Position numbers and translations under genes: made by a program. Below, in pieces: positions 9,199 through 16,785 of a DNA stretch of 64,000 nucleotides. The stretch covers positions 378,020-442,019 of the forward strand of contig CAKSLH010000001.1 of assembly GCA_934466515.1 (NCBI GenBank), in the 5' to 3' direction. A model generated the notes under the pieces. That model saw nothing but the letters and a program-made list of their open reading frames with translations. It searched no databases and was not told where the DNA came from. Within the stretch, counting starts at the first letter, position 1; each line of letters opens with the position of its first letter. This stretch comes from an uncultured Eubacteriales bacterium (GTDB lineage Bacteria; Bacillota; Clostridia; Oscillospirales; Acutalibacteraceae).

Positions 9199-11463
9199 TC
9201 ATTTCTTAAAAATTTTTAAATTTGTTTTTATATTAAAAGATTTCGCTTCATCGAGCACAAAGCATATTTGATTTACATTTACGCCTTTATACTCTCCGAT
9301 AAGACCGATTTTTATTTGAACCTCGCTTTCGCTTTCAAAGCTTAAAAGCAAATGCAAGCCGCCGTTTTTGATAAGAACGCCGTTTTCTGTTATTTGCGCG
9401 TCTCCGAGGCAGTTAAATCTTTGTTCTGCCCTGCGGGCTTTAAAAAGCTCCGCTGTATCGGTGACGGTTACGCTACAGGGTGAATCTGACCAAACTTCAC
9501 GCGTAAGCTTTTTAAACAGGTTCTTATCATAAACGCCCTCAAGCTCGGTTTTATAGGCAAATACTCCTTTTTTAAATTCCGATTTTATTATTCTTCCTTC
9601 TCCGCCGCAAAGCTGTCTGTCGGGAATTTCATTCGGCTCATAATGAATGCCGAAGAGATTATGACATTTCTGCGAGTAATAAGGAAAAATAATTCTGCCG
9701 GAATCTATAAGCAGAGGTTTGCCGTCGGCCTCAAGCAAAATCTGTCCTTTATCGTCATGATAATGGGAAAAATATGTTTTACCGGATGTTAAGTGCAGTC
9801 TTGTTCTTCCGATTTTTTCATCCGTTCGGTAGAGGGTTGTAAAACCGCCTATGGGGAAGTTATAAAATTCGTTTTCAATTCTTAAGTCCGTTTCATCGGG
9901 AAAACCGCACATTATAATAATCTCTATAAGAGAATCCTTTATATTGCCGTCATTCAAAAGCTTATTATAATAGGTTCTCCAAAGAGGATTATTTGTAACC
10001 TTATAGAAATACCATGCAATATGAGGTCGGTATCTGTCCTCAAAGCCGTCGTTTAAAGGGACTATATGGGTTGAGTCGCCCTCTGTCGAAAGCATTGAAA
10101 GCGCATAATCCGAAGCCTTGCCGAAAAGCTCATCAAAAAGCGAATAATGGGATATTTTAAAATGCTTTTCGAGCAGATAAGTTTGGATCACGGCATACAT
10201 AAAGGTATAGTTCCAATACATCGGACCCTCTAAGGAGGAGCCGTCCGGCTCAATATAATTCCTCAGCATCTCGTTAAGATCGGAAGCGCAGTTTTCAAGC
10301 ATTTTTTCATAGCCCTTATGCTCGTAAGTGAGACAAAGATAGCTTTCTGCCCTTGCGCTGTTAAACACAATTCCCTGATTGCATTTCTTTATGTAATCAA
10401 GATAACCGATATCATATTCCATTCTCGGCAGACCTTTTGTCGCAATCGCGGTTTTTATAAGGTTTTTGCCGTGCCAAGTAAGAACGGAGCCTGCAAAGGA
10501 ATAAACTCTCGAAAGAATTCTTGCGGCATTCATTTCATAAAAGCATCTCGGGTGCCAAGTCGCGCCCGACATTCTGCAAATTTCGCTCGGGCACCAAAAC
10601 GGTGTAACAGCGACGCTCAGGGCTTTTCTGCAAGCTAAAAGAAGCATTTCCCTGTTTTTCTCAACAAGACCTACAAAGGCAAGGTCCTCAGCGCCTGCTA
10701 ACAAAAACGGCTTATTCAAATCTCTTTGTCTGCGCCAATTATTATCGGGAGGAAGCAAATAGTCCTCAATAAGCTTTTCGGGCTCATCTTTTAAATGTTT
10801 CTCAGCACCGGTTTTAAGTTTATTGAAAATCTTATCAAAGGGCGGTTTTTTAACCTTTTCGCGGATAGCCTCAAGCTCTTCATTATTAAAATAAGCGTCG
10901 GTCTGAACCGAAAAGCTGTTTTCATTATTAAAACAGCCCTGCCAATCGGGAGCGAATTCATATTTTCTTGTGTTTTCGAAGGCTTCTTCTTTTGTATTGC
11001 AAAGTCCGAGCCAAGAAAGAGAAGCAAATGCTTCCTGATTTTGTTCAGCTCCCGAAAGCTCAAGAATAAGCATTGAGACCTCATTGCCGTTTATCGGAAA
11101 ATCATACTCTACTTTGTCGGTCAAAAGCTTTGTTCCGATTTCTTTAATTTCTCCGTCAACCTCGGCTGTGATTTTAAGCTTACAGTTTTTATGATAAGAG
11201 CAATAAACCCTTAAAACATCATAGCCCGAAACCGAAAGCTCACATTTTCTGCTGAGCTTTAAAGAGGAGCCTTGATTTTCGGGAACGAAAACAATATCGA
11301 GCGCCGCCCAGTTCTGCGTGATTTTATAATCTGAGCAGTTTAGATTTTCGACCTTATAGTTTTCTTTAAAGGTTGAAAACTTCTTATGGTCGGAATATGA
11401 CTCGCCGCCGTCAAAAAACGGTTCAAAAACACTCTCGTAACCGTTTATCGGTATACAGTTCAT
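9199..11463 (-). CDS. Heparinase II/III-like polysaccharide lyase
   Basis: The 754-residue protein has an N-terminal beta/CBM-like region (to ~190), an alpha/alpha-barrel middle and a C-terminal beta-sandwich typical of heparinase II/III-like lyases. Landmarks are GSSLEGPMYWNY near residue 405 and the metal/active-site-like HYHDDKGQILLEADGKPLLID stretch near residue 570, which contains the family's His and Asp/Gly pattern. No signal peptide is visible, so it is probably cytoplasmic and acts on imported acidic oligosaccharides. The start at 11463 has an AAAGGAG site and lies 41 bases inside the upstream TIM-barrel gene, implying coupled translation. A second family member with the same kind of partner is at 39230. 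The exact substrate is unknown. Confidence 0.78.
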   Translation of the reverse strand: MNCIPINGYESVFEPFFDGGESYSDHKKFSTFKENYKVENLNCSDYKITQNWAALDIVFVPENQGSSLKLSRKCELSVSGYDVLRVYCSYHKNCKLKITAEVDGEIKEIGTKLLTDKVEYDFPINGNEVSMLILELSGAEQNQEAFASLSWLGLCNTKEEAFENTRKYEFAPDWQGCFNNENSFSVQTDAYFNNEELEAIREKVKKPPFDKIFNKLKTGAEKHLKDEPEKLIEDYLLPPDNNWRRQRDLNKPFLLAGAEDLAFVGLVEKNREMLLLACRKALSVAVTPFWCPSEICRMSGATWHPRCFYEMNAARILSRVYSFAGSVLTWHGKNLIKTAIATKGLPRMEYDIGYLDYIKKCNQGIVFNSARAESYLCLTYEHKGYEKMLENCASDLNEMLRNYIEPDGSSLEGPMYWNYTFMYAVIQTYLLEKHFKISHYSLFDELFGKASDYALSMLSTEGDSTHIVPLNDGFEDRYRPHIAWYFYKVTNNPLWRTYYNKLLNDGNIKDSLIEIIIMCGFPDETDLRIENEFYNFPIGGFTTLYRTDEKIGRTRLHLTSGKTYFSHYHDDKGQILLEADGKPLLIDSGRIIFPYYSQKCHNLFGIHYEPNEIPDRQLCGGEGRIIKSEFKKGVFAYKTELEGVYDKNLFKKLTREVWSDSPCSVTVTDTAELFKARRAEQRFNCLGDAQITENGVLIKNGGLHLLLSFESESEVQIKIGLIGEYKGVNVNQICFVLDEAKSFNIKTNLKIFKK

Positions 11464-12262
11464 CGGCTTCTCCTTTCTTTATTATTTCGTCAAGCGCCGC
11501 AGCTGTTTGCGGCAGGGAGGAAAATTTATCGTCGTGCATAAATTCAAGCAATAGGCAATGGGAAGTTTCTTCAATTTCCTTTAAATAGGATTTCCATATT
11601 TCTATACCGTCCTCAAGAGGATATCTCTGAGTTTTATCCCAATTGAAAACATGAACATTTTCGATATATCTTTTAAGCTTTTTTATACTTTTAAGGTTAT
11701 AATCGAGGCTTTTATACTGATTAGGCTGCCAGCAAAGCCTTAAATTCGGCTGATTTACGGCTTCAAAAAATTCAAGCGCCGCATTATAATCGTCGGTAAG
11801 AGTAAAGGGGTGGCATTCAAGCATAAGGACTATACCGCTTTTTTCGGCGACCTGAGCAAGCCTTGAGGTTTTTTTAACATAAGACTTCCATTCGCCGTCG
11901 GCAATAATCTTTTTTGAGGGCTTTCCCGGGGGCCAGATACGCATTTTATTTGTATGCAAAGCCTTTGCGGTTTCCATATAGCAGTTAAGCTCAGAAAGCC
12001 CGTCTCGGTCTATTCCGAAATATGTACCGTAGGAGCTGACAAAAAGACCCTTTTGCGCGGTTTTTTCAAAGACTTCCCTTGCATTTTCGAGGTTATTAAA
12101 CGGGACATGCACATCCGAGCCCCATTCTATACATTGAAGGCCGCTTTCCGCCGCGCTTTCGACAATTTCCTCAGGTGTTTTATCTCTGAAAGAAACCGAA
12201 ACGACGCCCTTTTTAAAGCATGTATTTTCAGGCTCATTTTCGGTCTTTTTGACAATTTGCAC
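11423..12262 (-). CDS. TIM-barrel sugar phosphate isomerase/epimerase
   Basis: This is a xylose-isomerase-like TIM barrel (AP endonuclease 2 superfamily) of about 279 residues. Motifs shared with the 253-aa protein at 38494 include VSVSFR at the first strand, IEWGSDVH, LECHPFTLTDDYN (metal ligands) and WQPNQ, ending with LLEFMHDDK. The frame is open to 12322, but the best start is GTG at 12262, preceded by GGGGTG; the first ~20 codons upstream are hydrophobic and unlike the paralogue. It is the first gene of locus A and overlaps the lyase gene. The reaction is probably isomerisation or epimerisation of a product sugar; the substrate is not identifiable. Confidence 0.82.
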   Translation of the reverse strand: MQIVKKTENEPENTCFKKGVVSVSFRDKTPEEIVESAAESGLQCIEWGSDVHVPFNNLENAREVFEKTAQKGLFVSSYGTYFGIDRDGLSELNCYMETAKALHTNKMRIWPPGKPSKKIIADGEWKSYVKKTSRLAQVAEKSGIVLMLECHPFTLTDDYNAALEFFEAVNQPNLRLCWQPNQYKSLDYNLKSIKKLKRYIENVHVFNWDKTQRYPLEDGIEIWKSYLKEIEETSHCLLLEFMHDDKFSSLPQTAAALDEIIKKGEADELYTDKRLRECF

Positions 12263-12492
12263 ATTATACACCCCATTTTCTATAATTATTATAAACAAAA
12301 TAGTATGATTTTTTAATATCAAAAATTGACCGTTTTCATCATTTTCTTATCAAAAATTAACATCTACCCCTCCCCGCAGAATTTTTTTAGAAGAAAATTC
12401 CAATTGTAACATTTCACAATTTTATTCAACTATTTCAAAATTCAAAAAACATTATAGCCTAATTTGAGTCAAAAAAGGCAAAAAGGTATAAT

Positions 12493-12529
12493 TTTACGGC
12501 TTGACAGTTCGCCAAGCCGTAAATATAAT
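12493..12529 (+). promoter_or_regulatory. Consensus sigma-70 promoter overlapped by an 11-bp palindrome
   Basis: TTGACA (12501 to 12506), a 17-base spacer and TATAAT (12524 to 12529) form a perfect consensus promoter for the AraC-type gene at 12562. The perfect inverted repeat TTTACGGCTTG (12493 to 12503) / CAAGCCGTAAA (12513 to 12523), with a 9-base centre, covers the -35 box and the spacer up to the -10. This geometry fits a repressor or autoregulation operator. There is no T-tract, so it is not a terminator. Confidence 0.8.
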
Positions 12530-12561
12530 ATATTTATGATTTTTTGAAAGGACCTTGCTTT

Positions 12562-13431
12562 ATGTTTTACAATATCAAGGGAGAGCAGATTTTTTACATG
12601 CAGGACAGATTTTCGGAAAGTCTCAACATTCTGTCCGCAGGAAAGACCCTGCCCAATCCTAAGTGGGAAGCGTTACACATAAGCAACGAAATAAACAGTG
12701 CGTACACCTTTGAATATATATTGGACGGAGAAATGATAATTGAAACCGACAAACAGCGTCTTACAGCGCGCAAGGGCGACTTTTTATTCATGAACAAAAC
12801 TGCGACGCACTACTCATATTCATCGCCGGACAAGCCGTTTAAAAAATATTTTTTGGTTGTAAACGGCAGTTTTATTGACGAAATCGTCAAGCTATACAAT
12901 TTAAACAGCAGAACTATAATCGAGCGGCTCAATGTTTCCGAGGAGTTTAAAGAAATCTTTAACAACATCGGCAAAATGGAAAAGGCGCAGATTTACGATA
13001 CCGTCACCCTAAATATTCTGCGAATCTGTCAGAAGTATTACCATTTAAAGAACGCAGGCAGCGATATTTCCGACAGCAGCTCAGGCTCTTCGGTAATTTA
13101 CAGCATTGCCGCATATATAAATGAAAACATAAACAAAAATATCACCGTTAATTATCTTTCCGAAATCTTTCATTTTTCTCCCGCGCACATAATCCGTATT
13201 TTTAAAACAAATTTCAACATGACCCCGAAGCAATATATTTTAGAAATGAAAATTGATGTTGCGAAAAAGCTTTTATCCTATTCGGCAATTTCCATAGAGG
13301 ATATTTCGAGAAGGCTTGACTTTTCAAATTCCGCCAATTTCTCTTTAGCCTTCAAAAAATCCGTCGGAATGTCGCCGAGAGAATACCGAAACAAAAATCC
13401 ATATAAGATAAACAGCCCTAAGCAGGGGTAA
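12562..13431 (+). CDS. AraC-family transcriptional regulator
   Basis: The 289-residue regulator has an N-terminal cupin-like sensing domain (LDGEMIIETDKQRLTARKGD, residues ~55 to 75) and a C-terminal double helix-turn-helix (NYLSEIFHFSPAHIIRIFK and ISRRLDFSNSANFSLAFKK, ending GMSPREYR). The start is ATG 12562, with GAAAGGA 9 bases upstream. It is transcribed away from locus A and is the obvious candidate regulator of that operon, responding to a sugar. Its own promoter is a perfect consensus with an embedded palindrome, which suggests tight control by itself or by another repressor. A terminator follows at 13432. Confidence 0.9.
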   Translation: MFYNIKGEQIFYMQDRFSESLNILSAGKTLPNPKWEALHISNEINSAYTFEYILDGEMIIETDKQRLTARKGDFLFMNKTATHYSYSSPDKPFKKYFLVVNGSFIDEIVKLYNLNSRTIIERLNVSEEFKEIFNNIGKMEKAQIYDTVTLNILRICQKYYHLKNAGSDISDSSSGSSVIYSIAAYINENINKNITVNYLSEIFHFSPAHIIRIFKTNFNMTPKQYILEMKIDVAKKLLSYSAISIEDISRRLDFSNSANFSLAFKKSVGMSPREYRNKNPYKINSPKQG

Positions 13432-13459
13432 AAAAAACACCGGTTATGCGGTGCTTTTT
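13432..13459 (+). terminator. Rho-independent terminator of the AraC gene
   Basis: Directly after the stop codon is CACCG (13438 to 13442), a 6-base loop and CGGTG (13449 to 13453), with an A-run before and CTTTTT after. Confidence 0.75.
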
Positions 13460-13521
13460 GACACAATTCTACCCAAAACCACGTGAGAGCATAGGAGAGT
13501 AAGAGATAGTACAGAAAAAAG

Positions 13522-13558
13522 AAAAACCGTTTAAAACCATTGATTTTAAGCGGTTTTT
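13522..13558. terminator. Bidirectional terminator between AraC gene and barstar gene
   Basis: A 15-bp stem (13522 to 13536 with 13544 to 13558, one G-T pair) has AAAAACCG on the left and CGGTTTTT on the right, so it can stop transcription from either side. It separates the regulator of locus A from the minus-strand toxin/immunity pair. Confidence 0.75.
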
Positions 13559-13640
13559 CTTTGTGAAGAGACTACAAAAAAGATATTTTTGTCCGATTAT
13601 GCGGAGAGATTCAAACCCTCGCAATATTTAAAAGCTGATT

Positions 13641-13961
13641 TTATGATATAATTTTATACTCAAAATTTGGAGTTTCTTTATGAACATCATCAAAAACTTC
13701 TAACATCAATTTGCATTCATCTTGTAATTCTTTTTTCATGGAATAAAATCCGTGAAGTTCTGCAGAGAAATTTTCACGTTCATAAAATAAACCGTCCAAA
13801 CAATCCCAAAGAGCATCCCAGTTAGCTCCATAATATTCTGGCAAACCAAACTTTTCTTTAAGCATTAGGTGAATTTCGCCTAAATATTTGCATTCGGAAA
13901 AATCCAATATAATGGGATTTTCTGTTATTTCTTTAAACTTATAATAATCATTGTAGTTCAT
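13641..13961 (-). CDS. Barstar-family ribonuclease inhibitor (immunity protein)
   Basis: The 106-residue protein matches the barstar fold: an early LDFSECKYLGEIHLMLKEKF strand-helix, then the family signature YYGANWDALWDCL around residues 42 to 56 that contacts the barnase active site, and a C-terminal acidic helix-strand. It starts 9 bases after the stop of the barnase-domain gene, so toxin and antidote are co-transcribed, toxin first. It should bind and neutralise that RNase in the cytoplasm. Identification is strong because both the motif and the partner are present. Confidence 0.92.
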   Translation of the reverse strand: MNYNDYYKFKEITENPIILDFSECKYLGEIHLMLKEKFGLPEYYGANWDALWDCLDGLFYERENFSAELHGFYSMKKELQDECKLMLEVFDDVHKETPNFEYKIIS

Positions 13962-13970
13962 TTTTTCCTC

Positions 13971-14546
13971 CTATACAATTTCAAAAAATGTTTGATAATG
14001 GTCATACGAAACAAATATTAATCCATCATTGGAATATATTATTCTTTGACCGTCTCGAAATCCGCCTTTATAATTGATATCAGCTTCATACCAAATTCTA
14101 CCTTGTTTACTTGGTAAATGACCATTACGATTCTTATATACACCTCTTGTTATCATGCGGTCAGGTACCACTACACTTAGATTACCTGAAAAGTTTTTAA
14201 ACCCTAATTTTTCAGCTTCCTTATATTCGATATAATAATCAGGTAATTTTGATTCATGTTTGAGCGTCCAGTCTGCACCATCTTTTCCATTAATTGTAGC
14301 AGTTCCGGATTTCACTGTTTTCATAACAAGTATACTACATCTGCACCTATTATGCAATGGTGGTTCTTTATCAGTCTCTTCATTTATCAACCAAATCTTT
14401 CCTTGGCGACTTCTGCATTCATAGCATGTCTTTAAATCTAAAATGGCTATCCAATTTTTATATTTACTACTTTCGGCAAATTCCGGATTCCAATTTGAAC
14501 CGTTAATTATTTGTAACAGTAGATAAGCAAAAATATCCATATACAC
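13971..14546 (-). CDS. MuF-like/barnase ribonuclease toxin
   Basis: The 191-residue protein has two parts. Residues ~35 to 75 carry TCYECRSRQGK ... PPLHNRCRC, the Cys/His pattern at the end of phage Mu F-type minor head proteins. Residues ~95 to 190 are barnase-like: a KEAEKLGF helix, then GRIWYEADINY (catalytic Glu), RDGQRIIYS (catalytic Arg) and DHYQTF (catalytic His). All barnase catalytic residues that I can place are kept, so it should cut RNA. Start ATG 14546 has AAAGGAGG 7 bases upstream. The MuF part is far shorter than a full head protein, so this is a reduced form of the MuF polymorphic toxin layout, paired with barstar. Confidence 0.88.
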   Translation of the reverse strand: MYMDIFAYLLLQIINGSNWNPEFAESSKYKNWIAILDLKTCYECRSRQGKIWLINEETDKEPPLHNRCRCSILVMKTVKSGTATINGKDGADWTLKHESKLPDYYIEYKEAEKLGFKNFSGNLSVVVPDRMITRGVYKNRNGHLPSKQGRIWYEADINYKGGFRDGQRIIYSNDGLIFVSYDHYQTFFEIV

Positions 14547-14636
14547 ACCTCCTTTTATGAAATATTATACATTAAACAAAACGACATTCACCGACATCTT
14601 TTTGAAATGGTATAATCTTTATAAGGAGTTGATGAT

Positions 14637-15787
14637 ATGAAAAAACTTACACATCAGAGCAAAAGCAAGCTATTATTGAATGTTACATATCAGGTGGCGA
14701 AACATATTTGCAAATAAGTGAGGATACAGGTATTGCGAAAAGCACTTTTTATTCTTGGCTTAAAAAATATAATATTGAAAAAGAAACCGCCAAGAAAAAG
14801 ACCGTTAATTTTCGCAACTTTATGCTACTCGAAAACAAGGTTGCACGACTTGAAAATATGGTTGATATTTTAAAGAGTGTTGGCGGTATAGAGGATATAC
14901 CTTTAAGGAAGAAACTATATCTTGCTGAACGATTCTATAACGAGTATAGTGTTCATTTAATATGTGAGACATTGGATATTCCAAGAGGTACATTCTATAA
15001 CCATATTTTGCGAAATAAAAAAGATAATACTTGGTATGCGAAAAGGAAAGAAGAATTGCGAATCCGCATACAAGAAATATATTATGAAAACAGACAAATT
15101 TTCGGAGCGGATAAAATAGCTGCTATTATGAAGAATGAGGGTATTGCCGTTTCAACAGAAATGGTTCGAAAACTTATGAGAGAAATGGGTATCGGAAGTG
15201 TTCGACAAAGTGCGAAAAAACTCTATGAAAATGAATCCAAGAAGCACAAGAACTATGTTAATCAACAATTCGATACACACGCACCTAATGAGGTTTGGGT
15301 GAGTGATGTCACATATTTTAAATTTAATGAAAAGGCATATTATATTTGCGTAGTCATTGATCTGTTTTCAAGAAATGTTATATCTTATAAAGTTGGCAAA
15401 AAGAACAGTACACAATTAGTAACCTCTACATTAAAAATGGCTTACGAAGAACGTAAGCCAAGTTCATCTTTAACATATCATACTGATAGAGGTTTCAATT
15501 TCTGTTCAAGAGGTATGGCAGAATATATAAAGTCTATTCAAATAACACACTCTTTTTCGAGACCGTATGTACCTTATGATAATTCAGTAGTGGAATCATT
15601 TTTTGCTTCACTAAAAAGAGAAGAACTTTACAGAACAAAATATCGTTCCGAATCAGAGTTTATGTTAGCAGTTAGCGATTATATGGACTTTTTTAATACA
15701 AAAAGACCCCACCGAAAATTACAGTACAGAACTCCTGAACAGAAAGAACATGACTATGCTTTGAACAACGGACTTTCTGCTTGTTAG
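14637..15787 (+). mobile_element. IS3-family insertion sequence (ends not resolved)
   Basis: The element is represented by its transposase, reading away from the toxin pair. I searched 14547 to 14636 and 15788 to 15900 for matching terminal inverted repeats and flanking duplications and could not define them. The coordinates given cover only the gene, including the out-of-frame start at 14637. Confidence 0.75.
14708..15787 (+). CDS. IS3-family DDE transposase, 5' end out of frame
   Basis: An N-terminal HTH (TYLQISEDTGIAKSTFYSWLK) is followed by a charged linker, a HTH_21-type region (RQIFGADKIAAIM) and an rve integrase core. The DDE residues are D in WVSDVTY, D in YHTDRG and E in VVESFF, with 35 residues between the last two, as in IS3. 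The open frame extends back to 14636 and encodes KTYTSEQKQAIIECY, but the only well-placed start, ATG 14637 (AAGGAG 8 bases before), enters it one base out at a run of six A. A TTG at 14708 is the first usable start in frame. The gene is therefore either frameshifted by a lost A or uses slippage. Confidence 0.85.
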   Translation: MQISEDTGIAKSTFYSWLKKYNIEKETAKKKTVNFRNFMLLENKVARLENMVDILKSVGGIEDIPLRKKLYLAERFYNEYSVHLICETLDIPRGTFYNHILRNKKDNTWYAKRKEELRIRIQEIYYENRQIFGADKIAAIMKNEGIAVSTEMVRKLMREMGIGSVRQSAKKLYENESKKHKNYVNQQFDTHAPNEVWVSDVTYFKFNEKAYYICVVIDLFSRNVISYKVGKKNSTQLVTSTLKMAYEERKPSSSLTYHTDRGFNFCSRGMAEYIKSIQITHSFSRPYVPYDNSVVESFFASLKREELYRTKYRSESEFMLAVSDYMDFFNTKRPHRKLQYRTPEQKEHDYALNNGLSAC

Positions 15788-15926
15788 ATATAGACTAAGG
15801 GGTTCGAAAAGGTTTGTTTTTAAATTTTTTGTATTGCGTTTTGGAGTTTTTCGAAAATTCGTCCATATCCTAAAATAAAAAAGCGACCTCGAAAAGCCGC
15901 ATAAATACTGGGTTTTATAATAAAGA

Positions 15927-15967
15927 CACCATTGAGTCTGAACTTGAGGGTTCAGATTTCAATGGTG
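15927..15967. repeat. Long imperfect hairpin
   Basis: CACCATTGA (15927 to 15935) pairs with TCAATGGTG (15959 to 15967), and TCTGAAC (15937 to 15943) pairs inside it with GTTCAGA (15950 to 15956). It lies at the left edge of the tandem-repeat tract downstream of the IS. It could be a terminator remnant or part of a mobile repeat; there is no strong T-run. Confidence 0.55.
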
Positions 15968-15978
15968 CCTTCACTTGG

Positions 15979-16113
15979 TCTCGCCTGCCGACTCGGTCGG
16001 TGCTTCTGCATACTTTGTATGCAGAGGTCTCCACAGGAGACCCGCTTCTCGCCTGCCGGCTCGGTCGGTGCTTCTGCATACTTTGTATGCAGAGGTCTCC
16101 ACAGGAGACCCGC
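15979..16113. repeat. Two tandem 67-bp repeats, each with two hairpins
   Basis: The units 15979 to 16045 and 16047 to 16113 differ at about one position and have a 68-base period. Each holds two perfect small palindromes: TCTGCATAC-TTT-GTATGCAGA and GGTCTCC-ACA-GGAGACC. Both strands stay open through the tract, but the predicted peptides are repeats of no known type. I read it as a non-coding hairpin repeat. Confidence 0.8.
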
Positions 16114-16160
16114 ACCCCTTGACACTCTCCGAGTGCCTCGTTTTCATTTTTTGTACATAC

Positions 16161-16200
16161 AAAAAACAGCAAACACCGCAAAAGCGGTGCTTGCTGTTTT
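16161..16200 (-). terminator. Terminator of tRNA-Trp
   Basis: After the tRNA 3' end, a two-part stem follows: AAAACAGCAA (16163 to 16172) pairs with 16191 to 16200, and CACCGC (16174 to 16179) pairs with 16184 to 16189. A T-run follows on the minus strand. Confidence 0.85.
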
Positions 16201-16275
16201 GGCAGGGGCAGAAGGACTTGAACCCTCGGCACTCGGTTTTGGAGACCGATGCTCTACCAACTGAGCTATACCCCT
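16200..16275 (-). tRNA. tRNA-Trp (CCA anticodon)
   Basis: The minus strand folds as a full cloverleaf. The 7-bp acceptor is AGGGGTA/TGCCCCT, the D arm GCTCAGTTGGTAGAGC, the anticodon stem TCGGT/ACCGA with loop CTCCAAA (anticodon CCA, tryptophan), and the T arm GAGGGTTCAAGTCCTTC. The discriminator base is G, as expected for tRNA-Trp, and the 3' CCA is encoded (16200 to 16202). Confidence 0.95.
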
Positions 16276-16303
16276 ATTTCAGCGCTTTTAAAAGCGCTTA
16301 ATG

Positions 16304-16332
16304 ATTATATAATAAATCAGGCAAAAAGTCAA
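16304..16332 (-). promoter_or_regulatory. Promoter of tRNA-Trp
   Basis: On the minus strand TTGACT (16327 to 16332), 17 bases, TATAAT (16304 to 16309). The short leader contains the palindrome AGCGCTTTTAAAAGCGCT at 16281 to 16298. Confidence 0.85.
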
Positions 16333-16339
16333 GACAAAA

Positions 16340-16765
16340 TTATCTTCTTTTATAAATTACTATTTCAGGGTCGCTGCCGTCAAGCCCGTAGCTGCAGACA
16401 AGAATAAATCCGAGCCCTGCGACTACGCCGTAGCAAGTACCCATTTCGGCGAACTCTATTTGTGTACCGAGATAAATATCGCTGTCATTTAAAAAAACGC
16501 ATTTTTTTGAATTGGGCAGCGGATAAGCAAGATTGACATACTCGCCTTTCAGCTCAAAAAGCTCATGCGCCTTCGGAATTCCCTCAAATTCAAGAAGAGC
16601 GTTTATTTCATCAAGAAGCTTTTGCTTAAAGGCGGAATAATTTTCTTTTCCGCCCTTTTTAATATAATCCTTTACAAAACATTTTCCGCCGAACGGACTT
16701 CCGCAGCCCCTGCATACTTCTTTAGTCGGACATTTTGAGCAGTCCGCACCGCATAAGCCTGACAT
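16340..16765 (-). CDS. Cys-rich DUF3795-like protein
   Basis: The 141-residue protein has an N-terminal cysteine cluster (CGADCSKCPTKEVCRGCGSPFGGKC, residues ~5 to 29, in short CxxxCxxC and CxxC steps) of the DUF3795 type, likely to bind zinc or an iron-sulfur centre. A helical and beta C-terminal part follows. There is no signal peptide. It lies 20 bases downstream of the fucosidase gene on the same strand, so it may be co-transcribed with it. The function of the family is unknown. Confidence 0.7.
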   Translation of the reverse strand: MSGLCGADCSKCPTKEVCRGCGSPFGGKCFVKDYIKKGGKENYSAFKQKLLDEINALLEFEGIPKAHELFELKGEYVNLAYPLPNSKKCVFLNDSDIYLGTQIEFAEMGTCYGVVAGLGFILVCSYGLDGSDPEIVIYKRR

Positions 16766-16785
16766 ATTATTTCCCCTTTAAAATT

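Noticed and set aside
9199..11463. Alternative reading of the protein as alginate lyase
   Set aside because: The helical barrel plus beta-sandwich with the HYHDDKG stretch fits heparinase II/III-like lyases in general; I cannot narrow it to one substrate.
12288..12293. TATAAT on the minus strand upstream of locus A
   Set aside because: It could be a -10 box for locus A, but no acceptable -35 lies 16 to 18 bases before it. An activator-dependent promoter remains possible.
13590..13612. A T-arm-like string on the minus strand (GAGGGTTTGAATCTCTC)
   Set aside because: It could pair as a tRNA T-arm, but no acceptor, D arm or anticodon arm is present around it, so I do not call a tRNA or an att site.
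15915..16301. Overlapping reading frames of 63 to 110 codons on both strands
   Set aside because: They cover the tandem hairpin repeat and the tRNA, repeat the same peptide in tandem and lack ribosome sites. They are artefacts of repeat sequence.
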